Assembly: GCF_004762095.1 (NCBI RefSeq)
Contig: NZ_SIJH01000007.1
Location: 1-64,000 of the forward strand
Direction of reading: 5' to 3'
Length of the DNA stretch: 64,000 nucleotides
Origin: Tabrizicola caldifontis
Lineage (GTDB): Bacteria; Pseudomonadota; Alphaproteobacteria; Rhodobacterales; Rhodobacteraceae
Below the pieces are notes generated by a model, which saw only the letters and a program-made list of their open reading frames with translations, had not been told where the DNA came from and searched no databases. Made by a program: the position numbers and the translations under genes. This document shows, piece after piece, positions 47,679 to 56,814 of this stretch (position 1 is the stretch's first letter; every line of letters begins with the position of its first letter).

Positions 47679-48257
47679 ATGGCCAAGCTCTACTTCCACT
47701 ATTCCACGATGAATGCGGGCAAATCGACCGCGCTGCTGCAAGCCTCGCACAACTACCGCGAGGGGGGCATGGCAACCTATCTGATCACCGCGCGCCTTGA
47801 CAATCGCGCCGGGCAAGGCCGCATCGCCAGCCGCATTGGCATTGGCGAGGACGCTGACACCTTTGCCCCCGGCGAAGACATGTTCGCCAAGCTTCAGGCC
47901 CGTTTCGCTGCCGGAAAGGTTGCCTGCGTCTTCATCGACGAGGCACAGTTCCTGTCCAAGGAACAGGTCTGGCAACTGGCCCGCGCGGTGGATGACCTGG
48001 GCGTGCCGGTCATGTGCTATGGCCTGCGCGTCGATTTCCAGGGCAACCTCTTCCCCGGCTCGGCCGCGCTGCTGGCCTGGGCCGACGAGATGCGCGAGGT
48101 GCGCACCATCTGCCGGTGCGGCAAGAAAGCCACCATGGTCATCCGCCGCGGCCCCGACGGACGCGCGCTGAAACAGGGCGAACAGGTGGTGATCGGCGGG
48201 AACGAGACCTACGTCAGCCTTTGCCGCCGTCACTGGCGCGAGGCGGTCGGCGACTGA
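47679..48257 (+). CDS. tdk: Thymidine kinase
   Basis: 192 residues, type II bacterial TK. Walker A is STMNAGKST near residue 9; FIDEAQFL provides the Mg/catalytic acid; the lasso zinc site is CRCGKKAT and CRRHW. It phosphorylates thymidine (and deoxyuridine) in salvage. ATG 47679 follows GGCGGCGC with a weak ribosome site. Its last 28 bp overlap the 3' end of the convergent EamA gene. Confidence 0.95.
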   Translation: MAKLYFHYSTMNAGKSTALLQASHNYREGGMATYLITARLDNRAGQGRIASRIGIGEDADTFAPGEDMFAKLQARFAAGKVACVFIDEAQFLSKEQVWQLARAVDDLGVPVMCYGLRVDFQGNLFPGSAALLAWADEMREVRTICRCGKKATMVIRRGPDGRALKQGEQVVIGGNETYVSLCRRHWREAVGD

Positions 48258-49165
48258 GGCCCGGACGGGCGGGCGATCAGCACACCCGCCAGCACGATCA
48301 GCGCCATGCCGGCGGCAGCCAGCCAGGTCAGCCTTTCCCCCCACAGCAGGTAGCCCCAAGCCGCCGACGCAGGCAGGATCACGTATTCGAACACTGCCAC
48401 CCGCGACGCCTCGGCCATCTGGTAGGCCTTGACGAACATCCCCACGCCCAGCAGCGACCCCGCGGCCTGCACGAAGGTCCACCACAGAAAGGTGCCGCTT
48501 GGCCAGACCGCTCCCCTCTGGACAAAACCCGCCGCGCCTTCGGCAACCGGCACGGGGAACACCGCAAGCATCACCATGCCGATCAGCCCGAAGACCCCGA
48601 GAATGCCGAAGAACCCGGCAACCAGCACCTCGGCGCTTTCGCCCTCGCACCACTGCCGGGTGGCGATGTTGCCCATGGCATACAAGGCCCCGGAAATCAC
48701 TGGCAGCAGCGCGGCCAGCGTCGCCCCCTGCACCGCCTCACGGCCCAGGACCAGCACCACACCGGCAAATCCGACGGCCACGGCCAGCACCTGAATGCGG
48801 CTGATGCGCAGCCCATAGACCAGACGCTGGATCAGCAGCACGAAGATCGGCGCGGTGAACAGCCCCGCCGCGACCTGCGCCACCGGCAGGAAGGCCAACG
48901 CCCCGAAATAGATCAGCATCGCCGAACCGTGGATCAGCGACCGCGCCACCACCGCGCGCGGGTTCTTCGGACGCAGTCGAAGACCCAGGGGCATGGCCAG
49001 GATGGCAAGCAGTGCAAAGGCCATAGCCGTGCGCGTGGCGTGGAACTGCCACAGTCCTGCATCCTGCGCGATCACCCGGACGTAATTGTCGGTGTAGGCG
49101 ATTATGGTGGCATAGATCAGGATTGCGCCGAAGGCGGCCAGGGTCCGGTTCGGGGTCTCGCTCAT
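48230..49165 (-). CDS. EamA (DMT) family transporter
   Basis: 311 residues with about ten transmembrane helices in two EamA repeats; the first begins AAFGAILIYATIIAYTDNYVRVIA and the second follows LAAVVPVISGALYA-like sequence. Substrate cannot be predicted; RhtA, YdcZ and nucleobase exporters share this fold. ATG 49165 was chosen over the non-homologous extension to 49282. The 3' end overlaps tdk tail-to-tail. Confidence 0.9.
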   Translation of the reverse strand: MSETPNRTLAAFGAILIYATIIAYTDNYVRVIAQDAGLWQFHATRTAMAFALLAILAMPLGLRLRPKNPRAVVARSLIHGSAMLIYFGALAFLPVAQVAAGLFTAPIFVLLIQRLVYGLRISRIQVLAVAVGFAGVVLVLGREAVQGATLAALLPVISGALYAMGNIATRQWCEGESAEVLVAGFFGILGVFGLIGMVMLAVFPVPVAEGAAGFVQRGAVWPSGTFLWWTFVQAAGSLLGVGMFVKAYQMAEASRVAVFEYVILPASAAWGYLLWGERLTWLAAAGMALIVLAGVLIARPSGPQSPTASRQ

Positions 49166-49346
49166 GATCTTGCCTGCCTCTTGTCTGCCCGTTCTGCCCG
49201 ACATGGCACCGGCCAGACCGCCTGAACGCGACCTTGCAGCGCCGCTTGCAGGCCTTGCGACTGCGGAAATCGCCATGTCCAAGGCGATTGTGGATGCCCG
49301 GCGCTGGCGATAAGGTGCCGGGGAACAGGCAGAGACCCAGAGGCCG

Positions 49347-50369
49347 ATGACGGCGCTGAAGAAGTATCAGAGGCTCGAATGTTCGGGCCTGTGGCGCGAG
49401 ACACCGCACGACCAGCGCCGCGAGGTGCTGGTGCGCTTCGGCGAGGCGACGCTCATCCTGTCCGACCCGAAAAGCGGCGAGGCGATCAGCCATTGGTCCC
49501 TTCCCGCCGTGATCCGCATCAACAGGGGCGAGGAACCGCCGGTCTTTGCCCCGGGCACGGAATCGGCCGAAAGCCTGGAACTGACCGAACCCTACATGAT
49601 CGCCGCGCTGGATGCGGTCCGCGCCGCTGTCACTGCCGCTGTGCCCCGCCCGGGGCGACTGCGCGGATTGATCCTTGGCGGACTGGCGCTGCTGGTAGTC
49701 GGGCTGGGCCTGTTCTGGCTGCCCGGCGCGCTGATCGGCCACACGGCCTCGGTTCTGCCGCCAGCACAGCGGGCCCAGATCGGGCAGCGTGTGCTTGACG
49801 ATCTGTCGCGCGTGACGGGGGCGCCCTGCGACAACCAGCTGGGACTTGAGGCCCTTGCCCGGCTGGCCGGCCGCGTCTTCGGACCGGTCGATACGCCAAT
49901 CCTCTACGTCATGCCCGAAGGGGTGGATCAGCCGCTCCACTTGCCCGGCGATGTCATCATCCTGCCGCGCCGGCTTCTGGAACAGGCCAACGGGCCGGAA
50001 GCTGCGGCCGGCGCGGCGCTGGTGGAAGGCCTGCGCGCCCGCGCGGCCGATCCGATGGTGCCGCTTCTGGAATATGCGGGCCTGCGCGCCACCTTCCAGC
50101 TTCTGACCACGGCGGACCTGCCCGATACCGCCATCAAGGGCTATGGCGAAGCCGCGCTGCGCGCCGCACCTGTCAGGCTGTCCGACGACGAGCTGATCCG
50201 CGCCTTCGAGGCTGCGCAGATCCCCGCCACCCCCTATGCACTGGCCGTCGATCCCGACGGCGCAATCACCGGCGGTCTCGCTGCGGGCGATCCCTACAAG
50301 GGCCTGGCCCCCGCGCCACTTATTCCCGACGAATCCTGGGTCGCGCTGCAAGGCATCTGCGGCGCCTGA
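49347..50369 (+). CDS. Membrane-anchored protein with degenerate M48-like domain
   Basis: 340 residues: an N-terminal cytosolic domain of about 100, one transmembrane helix at about 106-130, and a periplasmic domain. The latter has HLPGDVIILPRRLLEQ and then AALVEGLRARAADP exactly where M48 peptidases carry HExxH, so it looks like a catalytically dead M48 relative. I recall homologues in Rhodobacteraceae. Its stop codon abuts the stop of the convergent SPOR pseudogene with no gap. Confidence 0.7.
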   Translation: MTALKKYQRLECSGLWRETPHDQRREVLVRFGEATLILSDPKSGEAISHWSLPAVIRINRGEEPPVFAPGTESAESLELTEPYMIAALDAVRAAVTAAVPRPGRLRGLILGGLALLVVGLGLFWLPGALIGHTASVLPPAQRAQIGQRVLDDLSRVTGAPCDNQLGLEALARLAGRVFGPVDTPILYVMPEGVDQPLHLPGDVIILPRRLLEQANGPEAAAGAALVEGLRARAADPMVPLLEYAGLRATFQLLTTADLPDTAIKGYGEAALRAAPVRLSDDELIRAFEAAQIPATPYALAVDPDGAITGGLAAGDPYKGLAPAPLIPDESWVALQGICGA

Positions 50370-50917
50370 TCAGGGCCCCACAACCATCACATCCGAAAAG
50401 CCCAGGACCAGATACTTCTGACGGGCCCGCGCCGCCGGTTCCACCGTAGCGAATGGCCCGGCACAGACCGTGACCCGGCCCGCATTGCCCGTAGCCTGGC
50501 CCTGCGTTGCCGGGCGGTTCAGCGATCGCAGCATGGCAATCATCTTGATGCAGCGGAAGCCACATCGAAGCGGCCCACCGTGAACGGATGACGATTCGTG
50601 CCGCCCTAAGGTCCTGCCGATGCGGCCGGCGCTGAAGGGGCAACACCGTCTTCTGCCACGGGTACCCGCCGACCCGAAGGCGGATTGTCGCACATGGGTG
50701 CACCCTGCCGCGTGACCCTGGGCACCCAGACCGGATTTCCGGGCGTTCCCGCCCGCAGGAACAGGCAGCCCCGGCTGTCAACATACTGCTGGCCGGCATA
50801 GTCGGGCGGCGGCAGTTCGGCCGGGCGGATCAGTTCGGCCGGCGCCGGACCGGCCGGCACGATGGCAAGGGCAGCGCCCGCCAGCGCAGCCGACAGGCAG
50901 ACCGCCCCACGCCGCAT
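50370..50917 (-). pseudogene. SPOR-domain protein, disrupted by nonsense and frameshift
   Basis: From ATG 50917 the frame gives a signal peptide (ALAGAALAIVPAGPAPA), then QYVDSRGCLFLRAGTPG and WVPRVTRQGAP, the conserved N-terminal region of a Rhodobacteraceae SPOR-domain protein. It ends at TAG 50608-50606, but the same frame continues with FTVGRFDVASAASR, the first SPOR strand. The rest of the SPOR domain (MIAMLRSLNRPA, GRVTVCAGPFATVEPA, GFSDVMVV) is in another frame, ending at 50370. The usual proline-rich linker is nearly absent. It starts 1 bp after the upp stop. Confidence 0.7.
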
Positions 50918-50918
50918 G

Positions 50919-51551
50919 CTACTTGGTCCCGAACATGCGGTCCCCGGCATCGCCGAGCCCGGGCACGATATAGCCGTGGTCGTTCAGATGGCTGTCCACC
51001 GCCGCCGTCACTATGGGCACATCCGGGTGCGCCTCTTTCATCCGGGCGATGCCCTCGGGTGCCGCAAGCAGGCACAGGAAGCGGATCTGCTTCGCTCCGG
51101 CCTTCTTCAACAGCGACACTGCCGCCGCGCTGGAATTACCCGTCGCCAGCATCGGGTCGACCACGATGGCGATCCGGTCCTCCATCTGTTCGGGCAGCTT
51201 GCAGTAATATTGCACGGGCTGCAGCGTCTCGGGGTCGCGGTAAAGGCCGATGAAGCCCACGCGCGCCGCCGGGATCAGCTCCAGGATCCCGTCCAGAAGC
51301 CCGTTGCCCGCCCGCAGGATGCTGACAAGGGCAAGCTTCTTGCCCTCGATCATCGGGGCGTCCATTTCTTCCAGCGGGGTCTCGATCCGCTTGGTCGTCA
51401 TCGGCAGTTCGCGCGTGACCTCATAGGCCAGAAGCAGGCTGATCTCGCGCAGAAGCTTGCGGAAACTGGCGGTCGAGGTGTCCTTTTCCCGCATCAGGGT
51501 CAGCTTGTGCTGAACCAGCGGGTGCGACACGACGGTCAGGTGATCCAGCAT
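50919..51551 (-). CDS. upp: Uracil phosphoribosyltransferase
   Basis: 210 residues, typical length. [18 protein letters not shown] at the N terminus, [12 protein letters not shown], the PRPP-binding [15 protein letters not shown] and a C-terminal [15 protein letters not shown]. It makes UMP from uracil and PRPP. The start directly follows the add stop. Part of the cdd-deoA-deoB-add-upp salvage operon. Confidence 0.97.
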   Translation of the reverse strand: MLDHLTVVSHPLVQHKLTLMREKDTSTASFRKLLREISLLLAYEVTRELPMTTKRIETPLEEMDAPMIEGKKLALVSILRAGNGLLDGILELIPAARVGFIGLYRDPETLQPVQYYCKLPEQMEDRIAIVVDPMLATGNSSAAAVSLLKKAGAKQIRFLCLLAAPEGIARMKEAHPDVPIVTAAVDSHLNDHGYIVPGLGDAGDRMFGTK

Positions 51552-52529
51552 TCAGGCCTCCAGCTTCTGCGCAACTCTGGTTCTGGTATCGGCGTCACAA
51601 AAGGCAGCGTCAAGCGACTGGCGCGCGATGCGACGGAATTGCCGTTCATCCCAGTCGAAGGCACGGTGCAATTCCTCGTATTCCCGCGCCATCGTCGTAT
51701 GGAAGAACGGCGGATCGTCGGTCGATACCGTGACCTTCACCCCGCGCCGGTCCAGTTCGGCGATCGGGTGGGCCCGGAACGAGGGGTAAAGCCCCAGCGC
51801 CACGTTCGATCCCGGACAGACCTCCAGCACGATCCCCGTCTCGGCCAGTTCATCGACCAGCGCGGGGTCCTCGATCGCCCGCACCCCGTGCCCGATCCGT
51901 TCCACCGCAAGATCGCGTACCGCGTCACGCACGCTGTCCGGCCCGCCCCATTCCCCGGCATGCGCCGTCAACCGCAGGCCCGCCTCGCGCGCACAGTCGA
52001 AGGCCCAGCGGAAATCCTTCGGCGCGCCCATCCTCTCGTCGCCCGCGATGCCGAAGCCCACCAGCCAGTGGTCCGCCGTCTCGGCCGCGCAAAGCGCCGT
52101 TTCACGCGCCTTCTCTGGCCCGAAATGTCGGATGCAGGTGACGATGCCGCGCAGGATGATTCCCTGCTTCCGCTCTGCCTCCTCGGCTGCCTCGCGGATC
52201 GCGTGCAGATATTCCCGCCAGGCCGCCAGATCGCGCCCCCCGCAGAAATCGGGGGACAGGAAGGTTTCGGAATAGACCACGCCCGAGGCCGCGGATTCCT
52301 CCAGCACTGCAAGCGTCAGGCGCCGGTAATCCTCGGGCGTCTGCAGGGCCGAGGTCGCCGCTTCGTAGACCTTCAGGAAATCCCAGAAGTCCCTGTAGCG
52401 GTAGTTTCCCCGCGCATCGAAGATGCCGGATATGTCCAGATGCTTCTCGGCCGCCAGACCCCGGATGAAGGCTGGCGGCGCCGCGCCTTCCAGATGCAGA
52501 TGCAATTCCACTTTCGGCAATCCGCTCAC
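51552..52529 (-). CDS. add: Adenosine deaminase
   Basis: About 325 residues. Metal and catalytic motifs: PKVELHLHLEGA, LTAHAGEWGGP, ERIGHGVRAI, and VSTDDPPFF; all ligands present. It deaminates adenosine or deoxyadenosine (or adenine in related families). GTG 52529 is preferred because GGAG lies 6 nt upstream; ATG 52541 would give 4 more residues but its ribosome site is too close. Copy 3 of repeat family B sits immediately upstream. Confidence 0.88.
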   Translation of the reverse strand: MSGLPKVELHLHLEGAAPPAFIRGLAAEKHLDISGIFDARGNYRYRDFWDFLKVYEAATSALQTPEDYRRLTLAVLEESAASGVVYSETFLSPDFCGGRDLAAWREYLHAIREAAEEAERKQGIILRGIVTCIRHFGPEKARETALCAAETADHWLVGFGIAGDERMGAPKDFRWAFDCAREAGLRLTAHAGEWGGPDSVRDAVRDLAVERIGHGVRAIEDPALVDELAETGIVLEVCPGSNVALGLYPSFRAHPIAELDRRGVKVTVSTDDPPFFHTTMAREYEELHRAFDWDERQFRRIARQSLDAAFCDADTRTRVAQKLEA

Positions 52530-52543
52530 GGGGCACTCCATCC

Positions 52544-52597
52544 CTTCTTCCGTTCACAAATATCCCACGGGGGTCCGGGGGTGTGAAACCCCCGGGG
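52544..52597. repeat. Interspersed repeat family B, copy 3
   Basis: CTTCTTCCGTTCACAAATATCCCACGG followed by the perfect hairpin CCGGGGGTGTGAAACCCCCGG at 52575-52595. Nearly identical to copy 2. It fills the deoB-add gap inside the salvage operon, ending against the add leader. Confidence 0.88.
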
Positions 52598-52601
52598 CCG
52601 G

Positions 52602-53798
52602 TCACAGAAAACTCCGCCCAGGCCCTTCCGGGGCCACCCCCAGATGCGCCGCCACGCTCGCCCCGACATCCACGAACCCGCGCAGGCCCACCTCGCGCCG
52701 GCCCAGGCCCCAGCCCACCACGGGCACCCGCTCGCGCGTGTGCTCGGTTCCGGCCCAGGTCGGATCGTTGCCGTGATCGGCGGTGAAGATCGCCAGATCC
52801 CCCGCCCGCAGGTTGGACAGGAACCGCGGGATCTGGGCGTCGAACCACTCCAGCGCACGGGCATAGCCTGACACGTCGCGCGGATGGCCATACAGCGTGT
52901 CGAACTCGACGAAGTTCGCGAAGGTCAAGGAACCGGGCTCCGCCTCGGCACCCAGCCGCACCAGATGTTCGAAAAGGTCAGCGTCCGACTTGCCCTTGTG
53001 CAGCGTCCCGATGCCCCGCATCGAGAAGATGTCGCCGATCTTGCCAATGGCATGCGTCGCCCGCCCGGCCCCGACCACCCAGTCCAGAAGCGTCGGAGAG
53101 GGCGGCGCGATGGCGAAATCCTTGCGGTTCGCAGTGCGCCGGAAATCGCCGCAGGTGCCGGTGAAGGGCCGCGCGATCACCCGGCCGACCTTGCGGGCGT
53201 GCAGCATCGGCGCCAGGTCGGCACACAGCTTGAGCAGCCGCTCCAGCCCGAAGGCCTCTTCATGCGCGGCAATCTGGAACACGCTGTCGGCGCTGGTATA
53301 GCAGATCGGCCAGCCGGTCCGCAGATGCTCCTCGCAATGTTCGGCGATGATCGGCACGCCGGAAGCATGGCAGTTGCCGAGGATGCCCTCGGTCCCGGCC
53401 AGCCGGCAGACCTCGGCCACGATGTCATCGGGGAAGGCGGGCACGGTGTCGGGGAAATAGGTCCAGTCCCAGGGCACCGGCACGCCGGCCAGCTCCCAGT
53501 GCCCGGACGGCGTGTCCTTGCCCTTCGACACCTCCTCTGCCGCCCCCCACAGCCCCTCGGGCACGGCATCCAGCCCCGGCGTGGCCGCGCCCGAAGCCAG
53601 CCGGATCGCCGCCCCCAGACCCAGCCGGTCGAGGTTCGGCATCCGCAGCGGGCCAGACCGGCCGGTCTCGGCCCGGCCCTCGGCGCAGGCCGCCGCGATG
53701 TGGCCCAGCGTGTTCGCGCCCGCGTCGCCGAAGGCTGCCGCATCGGGCGCCCCGCCGCAGCCGACCGAATCCATCACCACAAGAAAGGCGCGGGCCAT
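52602..53798 (-). CDS. deoB: Phosphopentomutase
   Basis: 398 residues with alkaline-phosphatase-superfamily metal motifs: FLVVMDSVGCGGAPDA, GANTLGHIA, GKDTPSGHWE (nucleophile Thr), FVEFDTLYGHPRD, and TADHGNDPTWAGTEHTRE. It interconverts (deoxy)ribose-1-phosphate and -5-phosphate, linking DeoA and DeoD products to central metabolism. Its start overlaps the deoA stop (ATGA). Confidence 0.97.
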   Translation of the reverse strand: MARAFLVVMDSVGCGGAPDAAAFGDAGANTLGHIAAACAEGRAETGRSGPLRMPNLDRLGLGAAIRLASGAATPGLDAVPEGLWGAAEEVSKGKDTPSGHWELAGVPVPWDWTYFPDTVPAFPDDIVAEVCRLAGTEGILGNCHASGVPIIAEHCEEHLRTGWPICYTSADSVFQIAAHEEAFGLERLLKLCADLAPMLHARKVGRVIARPFTGTCGDFRRTANRKDFAIAPPSPTLLDWVVGAGRATHAIGKIGDIFSMRGIGTLHKGKSDADLFEHLVRLGAEAEPGSLTFANFVEFDTLYGHPRDVSGYARALEWFDAQIPRFLSNLRAGDLAIFTADHGNDPTWAGTEHTRERVPVVGWGLGRREVGLRGFVDVGASVAAHLGVAPEGPGRSFL

Positions 53799-55108
53799 CA
53801 GGCGATCCTCTTCTGGATCAGGGCGGGCGCTTCTGGCGCCTCCGGCCCGATCCGGTAGGCCGCCTGCACCGCGGTCACCGCCGCCCGCGCCGCATCCTCG
53901 CTGGCGGCGTGCACCTTGGCCAGCGGCACGCCGGCCCCGGTTTCCTCGCCGATCCCGGCCAGGTCCGACAGCCCGACCGAGGGGTTCACCTTGTCCCCCT
54001 CCCGCAACCGACCGCCGCCCAGATGCACCACCGCATGGCCCAGCGCCTCCCCGTCGATCGCCACGACATAGCCAGCTACCGGTGCCGGCACATCCAACAC
54101 CACGGGCGCCGAGGGCAGCCTTTCCGGCCAGCGTTCGATGAAATCCGCAGGCCCCCCCTGTGCCGCGACCATGCGCCCGAAGATCTCGGCAGCCCGGCCC
54201 GACTGCAAGGCCTCGGCGATCCGGCCCGCGCCATCGGTCGCATTTGTCGCCAACCCGGCAAGGGCCAGCGCCTGGCCGCCCAGACTGACCGTCAAAGCCC
54301 GAAGCGGGCTGTAGCCCGAAGTGCCGGTCAACGTCTTCATCACCTCGATCACCTCCAGCGCGTTGCCTGCCGCGGTGGCAAGGGGCTGCGACATGTCGGT
54401 GATCAGCGCACTGGTCATGCAGCCTGCACCGCGCGCCGTCGAAACCAGCGCACGCGCCAGCGCCTCGGCCCGTTCCGGCGTCTTCATGAAGGCACCGCTT
54501 CCGCATTTCACGTCCAGCACCAGGGCCTGCAGCCCCGCTGCCAGCTTCTTGGCCAGGATCGACGCAGTGATCAGATCGATCGACTCCACCGTGCCCGACA
54601 CATCGCGGATCGCATAAAGCCGCCGGTCAGCCGGGGCCAGATCGGACGAAGCTGCCACGATCGCACATTTCACTGCGTCGATCTGCGCCCGCAACGCCTG
54701 TTCCGTCAGGGCGGTGCGGAAACCGGGTATCGCCTCCAGCTTGTCCAGCGTGCCCCCGGTATGGCCCAGGCCCCGGCCGGAGATCATCGGCACATAGGCC
54801 CCGCAGGCCGCCAGCGCCGGGGCGAGCAGAAGCGAGGTGCAATCGCCGATCCCGCCGGTAGAATGCTTGTCCACCACCGGGCCGGGCAGGTGCCAGGACA
54901 GAACCTTTCCGCTGTCGCGCATGCCCAGGGTCAGCGCGACCCGGCCTTGCTCTGACAGCCCCTTCAGAAGTACCGCCATAGCGAAGGCCCCGGCCTGGGC
55001 ATCCGTCACCTCGCCCGAGGCAAGCCCCGCCGCGAACCAGCGCAGGTCGTCGGCCGAAGGCTCACCCCCGTCGCGGACCTTTGCGATGATCGAACGCGCG
55101 TCTGTCAC
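53798..55108 (-). CDS. deoA: Thymidine phosphorylase
   Basis: 436 residues from GTG 55108, which overlaps the cdd stop (GTGA). Phosphate-binding DKHSTGGIGD, ISGRGLGHTGGTLDKLEAIPG (family signature), and LDVKCGSGAFMKT. It phosphorolyses thymidine/deoxyuridine to base and deoxyribose-1-phosphate, passed to DeoB. Confidence 0.97.
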   Translation of the reverse strand: MTDARSIIAKVRDGGEPSADDLRWFAAGLASGEVTDAQAGAFAMAVLLKGLSEQGRVALTLGMRDSGKVLSWHLPGPVVDKHSTGGIGDCTSLLLAPALAACGAYVPMISGRGLGHTGGTLDKLEAIPGFRTALTEQALRAQIDAVKCAIVAASSDLAPADRRLYAIRDVSGTVESIDLITASILAKKLAAGLQALVLDVKCGSGAFMKTPERAEALARALVSTARGAGCMTSALITDMSQPLATAAGNALEVIEVMKTLTGTSGYSPLRALTVSLGGQALALAGLATNATDGAGRIAEALQSGRAAEIFGRMVAAQGGPADFIERWPERLPSAPVVLDVPAPVAGYVVAIDGEALGHAVVHLGGGRLREGDKVNPSVGLSDLAGIGEETGAGVPLAKVHAASEDAARAAVTAVQAAYRIGPEAPEAPALIQKRIA

Positions 55109-55497
55109 GTCCGCTCCATGTGCGCGGCGGTAAACAGGCCAGGCAGAAGTTCGGCCACGGTCATCACTTTCTGCTTTCCATCGGTCGTGCACATTGTAAC
55201 CCTCACTTCGGGGGCCGCGAATTCGGCAATCTTCTGCCGGCAGCCGCCGCAGGGGGGCACCGGGTCGGGGCTGTCGGCGATGACCAGAATCTCGGCGATC
55301 CGGTTATCCCCCGCCGCGACCATCGCGGCGATGGCGCCAGCCTCGGCACAGGTGCCTTCGGGATAGGCTACGTTCTCGACATTGCAGCCGACATGCACCG
55401 CGCCGCTTGTCGCGCGCAGCGCCGCCCCCACCTTGAAGCGCGAATAGGGCGCATAGGCCCTTTCCCGCACCGCCGTTGCGGCCTCAAGCAGCGTCAT
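55105..55497 (-). CDS. cdd: Cytidine deaminase
   Basis: 130 residues, homotetrameric type. Zn site: CAEAGAI (catalytic Glu) and PPCGGCRQ; YAPYSRFKVGAAL at the N terminus. ATG 55497 is used because AGGGG is 6 nt upstream; ATG 55503 is immediately next to it. First gene of the salvage operon. A RutR-type palindrome lies 14 bp upstream. Confidence 0.95.
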   Translation of the reverse strand: MTLLEAATAVRERAYAPYSRFKVGAALRATSGAVHVGCNVENVAYPEGTCAEAGAIAAMVAAGDNRIAEILVIADSPDPVPPCGGCRQKIAEFAAPEVRVTMCTTDGKQKVMTVAELLPGLFTAAHMERT

Positions 55498-55510
55498 CGC
55501 CATCCCCTGT

Positions 55511-55526
55511 TTGACCATTTGGTCAG
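55511..55526. promoter_or_regulatory. RutR-type operator upstream of cdd
   Basis: TTGACCATTTGGTCAG contains the perfect palindrome TGACCA-TT-TGGTCA and differs from the RutR consensus TTGACCAnnTGGTCAA, as established in E. coli, only in the last base. RutR is a TetR-family repressor that senses uracil/thymine. The site sits 14 bp before the cdd ATG, where a bound repressor would block transcription of the whole salvage operon. Confidence 0.7.
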
Positions 55527-55632
55527 AGTGTGAGCCGAAGGCGCGCTTTCCGCAAGCGGGGTGTGCTTCGCATACGTCTCTGGCGTCTCGTCGCGGGTCG
55601 GCGATGGGAAGCCGAAGGCGCACGCAGAGGCG

Positions 55633-56715
55633 TCACATCGCCACCACCCGCGTCGGCGGATTGCCGGGCAGCGTTACCTCCAGGAGTTCCAGGTCCGGTG
55701 TCGGGTCGGCATAGCGCGTGGCCATGCCCGGCGGGATCACGAAGGCATCGCCCGGCTCCAGCCGGTAGGGGTCTTTCCCTTCGCCCTCCAGGGTCATGGC
55801 CCCCTTCATGACGAAGCTGAACAGGATGTCACCGTCATGCACCGTCCACGGCGTGGGCTCTCCTGCAGGCCGCGCCACCATGACCGAGGCCACGCCCTTC
55901 GTCGCCGCGTGGATCGTCGTGTCACGCGCCTCGAAGCCCGGGATCCGGAAGGGACGGAAGATGCCCTCTGCCCCGATGTTGTGAACGAAACGCTGCCCCT
56001 CCCATTCCCGCTCGGGCCGGTAATGCGGGGTGGGCAGGGTCATCTCGTGGTCGATCTCGGTGATGTGTTCGGCCGGGACGCCGATCTCCACCACCTGCAC
56101 CCCCTCGGAATGCAGCACCTTGTGGCGGATGCCCGGCGGCTGGATGAAGCAGTCGCCGGCATGGATACGGCGAACATCCCCCTGATCTTCATACAGAACA
56201 TCCACCCAGCCCGCGACGCAGAAGATCAGCTGGAAGCCGACCTTGTGGAAATGCACCATGTCGGGCACCGGGCCGTCCGGGACGCGGATGTGGCTGGCGA
56301 TCATCGCCCCGCCGAGGCGCGAGGGAATCAAGTCGCGATATTCCATCCCGGCCCGCCCGATCACCCAGGGCGCCTGATCGGCCAGGCGGCGCACCACGAA
56401 GGCATGTTCCGTTGCCGGCGTGACAACCGGGGGGTTCAGCTCGTCGATCTCCACCCGCGTGCCGTTTGGCGCGACCAGTTCCTTCGCGCCCCCGGCAAAG
56501 GTCGGATCGTCGGTCAGGATGCGGATCGTGCCTGGCGCCTCGGGCGCGCCCTTCTGGATGCGGATGCGCAGGCCATGGCCCGACAGAACCGCCACCTCGG
56601 GGTTGTCGGCGGGAAAGATCATGTCCAGCCGCATGCCCAGGGTCTTTGTGTAGAAGGGCAGATCCTCCCGCAGTTCATGCGTTGGCAGCCTGACTTCGGC
56701 GCGTATTTCCGTCAT
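55633..56715 (-). CDS. VOC/double-cupin fusion protein
   Basis: 360 residues. Residues 1-115 resemble a glyoxalase/VOC module (FYTKTLGMRLDMIFPADN). Two cupin domains follow: one with VHFHKVGFQLIF and DCFIQPPGIRHKVL, and one with DGDILFSFVMKG and GDAFVIPPG. The order suggests a metal-dependent enzyme or sensor of small molecules; the substrate is unknown. ATG 56715 is taken; ATG 56721 is an alternative. Divergent from maeB. Confidence 0.75.
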   Translation of the reverse strand: MTEIRAEVRLPTHELREDLPFYTKTLGMRLDMIFPADNPEVAVLSGHGLRIRIQKGAPEAPGTIRILTDDPTFAGGAKELVAPNGTRVEIDELNPPVVTPATEHAFVVRRLADQAPWVIGRAGMEYRDLIPSRLGGAMIASHIRVPDGPVPDMVHFHKVGFQLIFCVAGWVDVLYEDQGDVRRIHAGDCFIQPPGIRHKVLHSEGVQVVEIGVPAEHITEIDHEMTLPTPHYRPEREWEGQRFVHNIGAEGIFRPFRIPGFEARDTTIHAATKGVASVMVARPAGEPTPWTVHDGDILFSFVMKGAMTLEGEGKDPYRLEPGDAFVIPPGMATRYADPTPDLELLEVTLPGNPPTRVVAM

Positions 56716-56814
56716 GGTCATCCCCGTGCTATGGCGGCATCGTGTCTGGCGCGGCTGTGATTTGCAAGCCGGGCGCGAATGGGCTTCAACCGATGCCGCA
56801 TTGGCGAAAGCATA

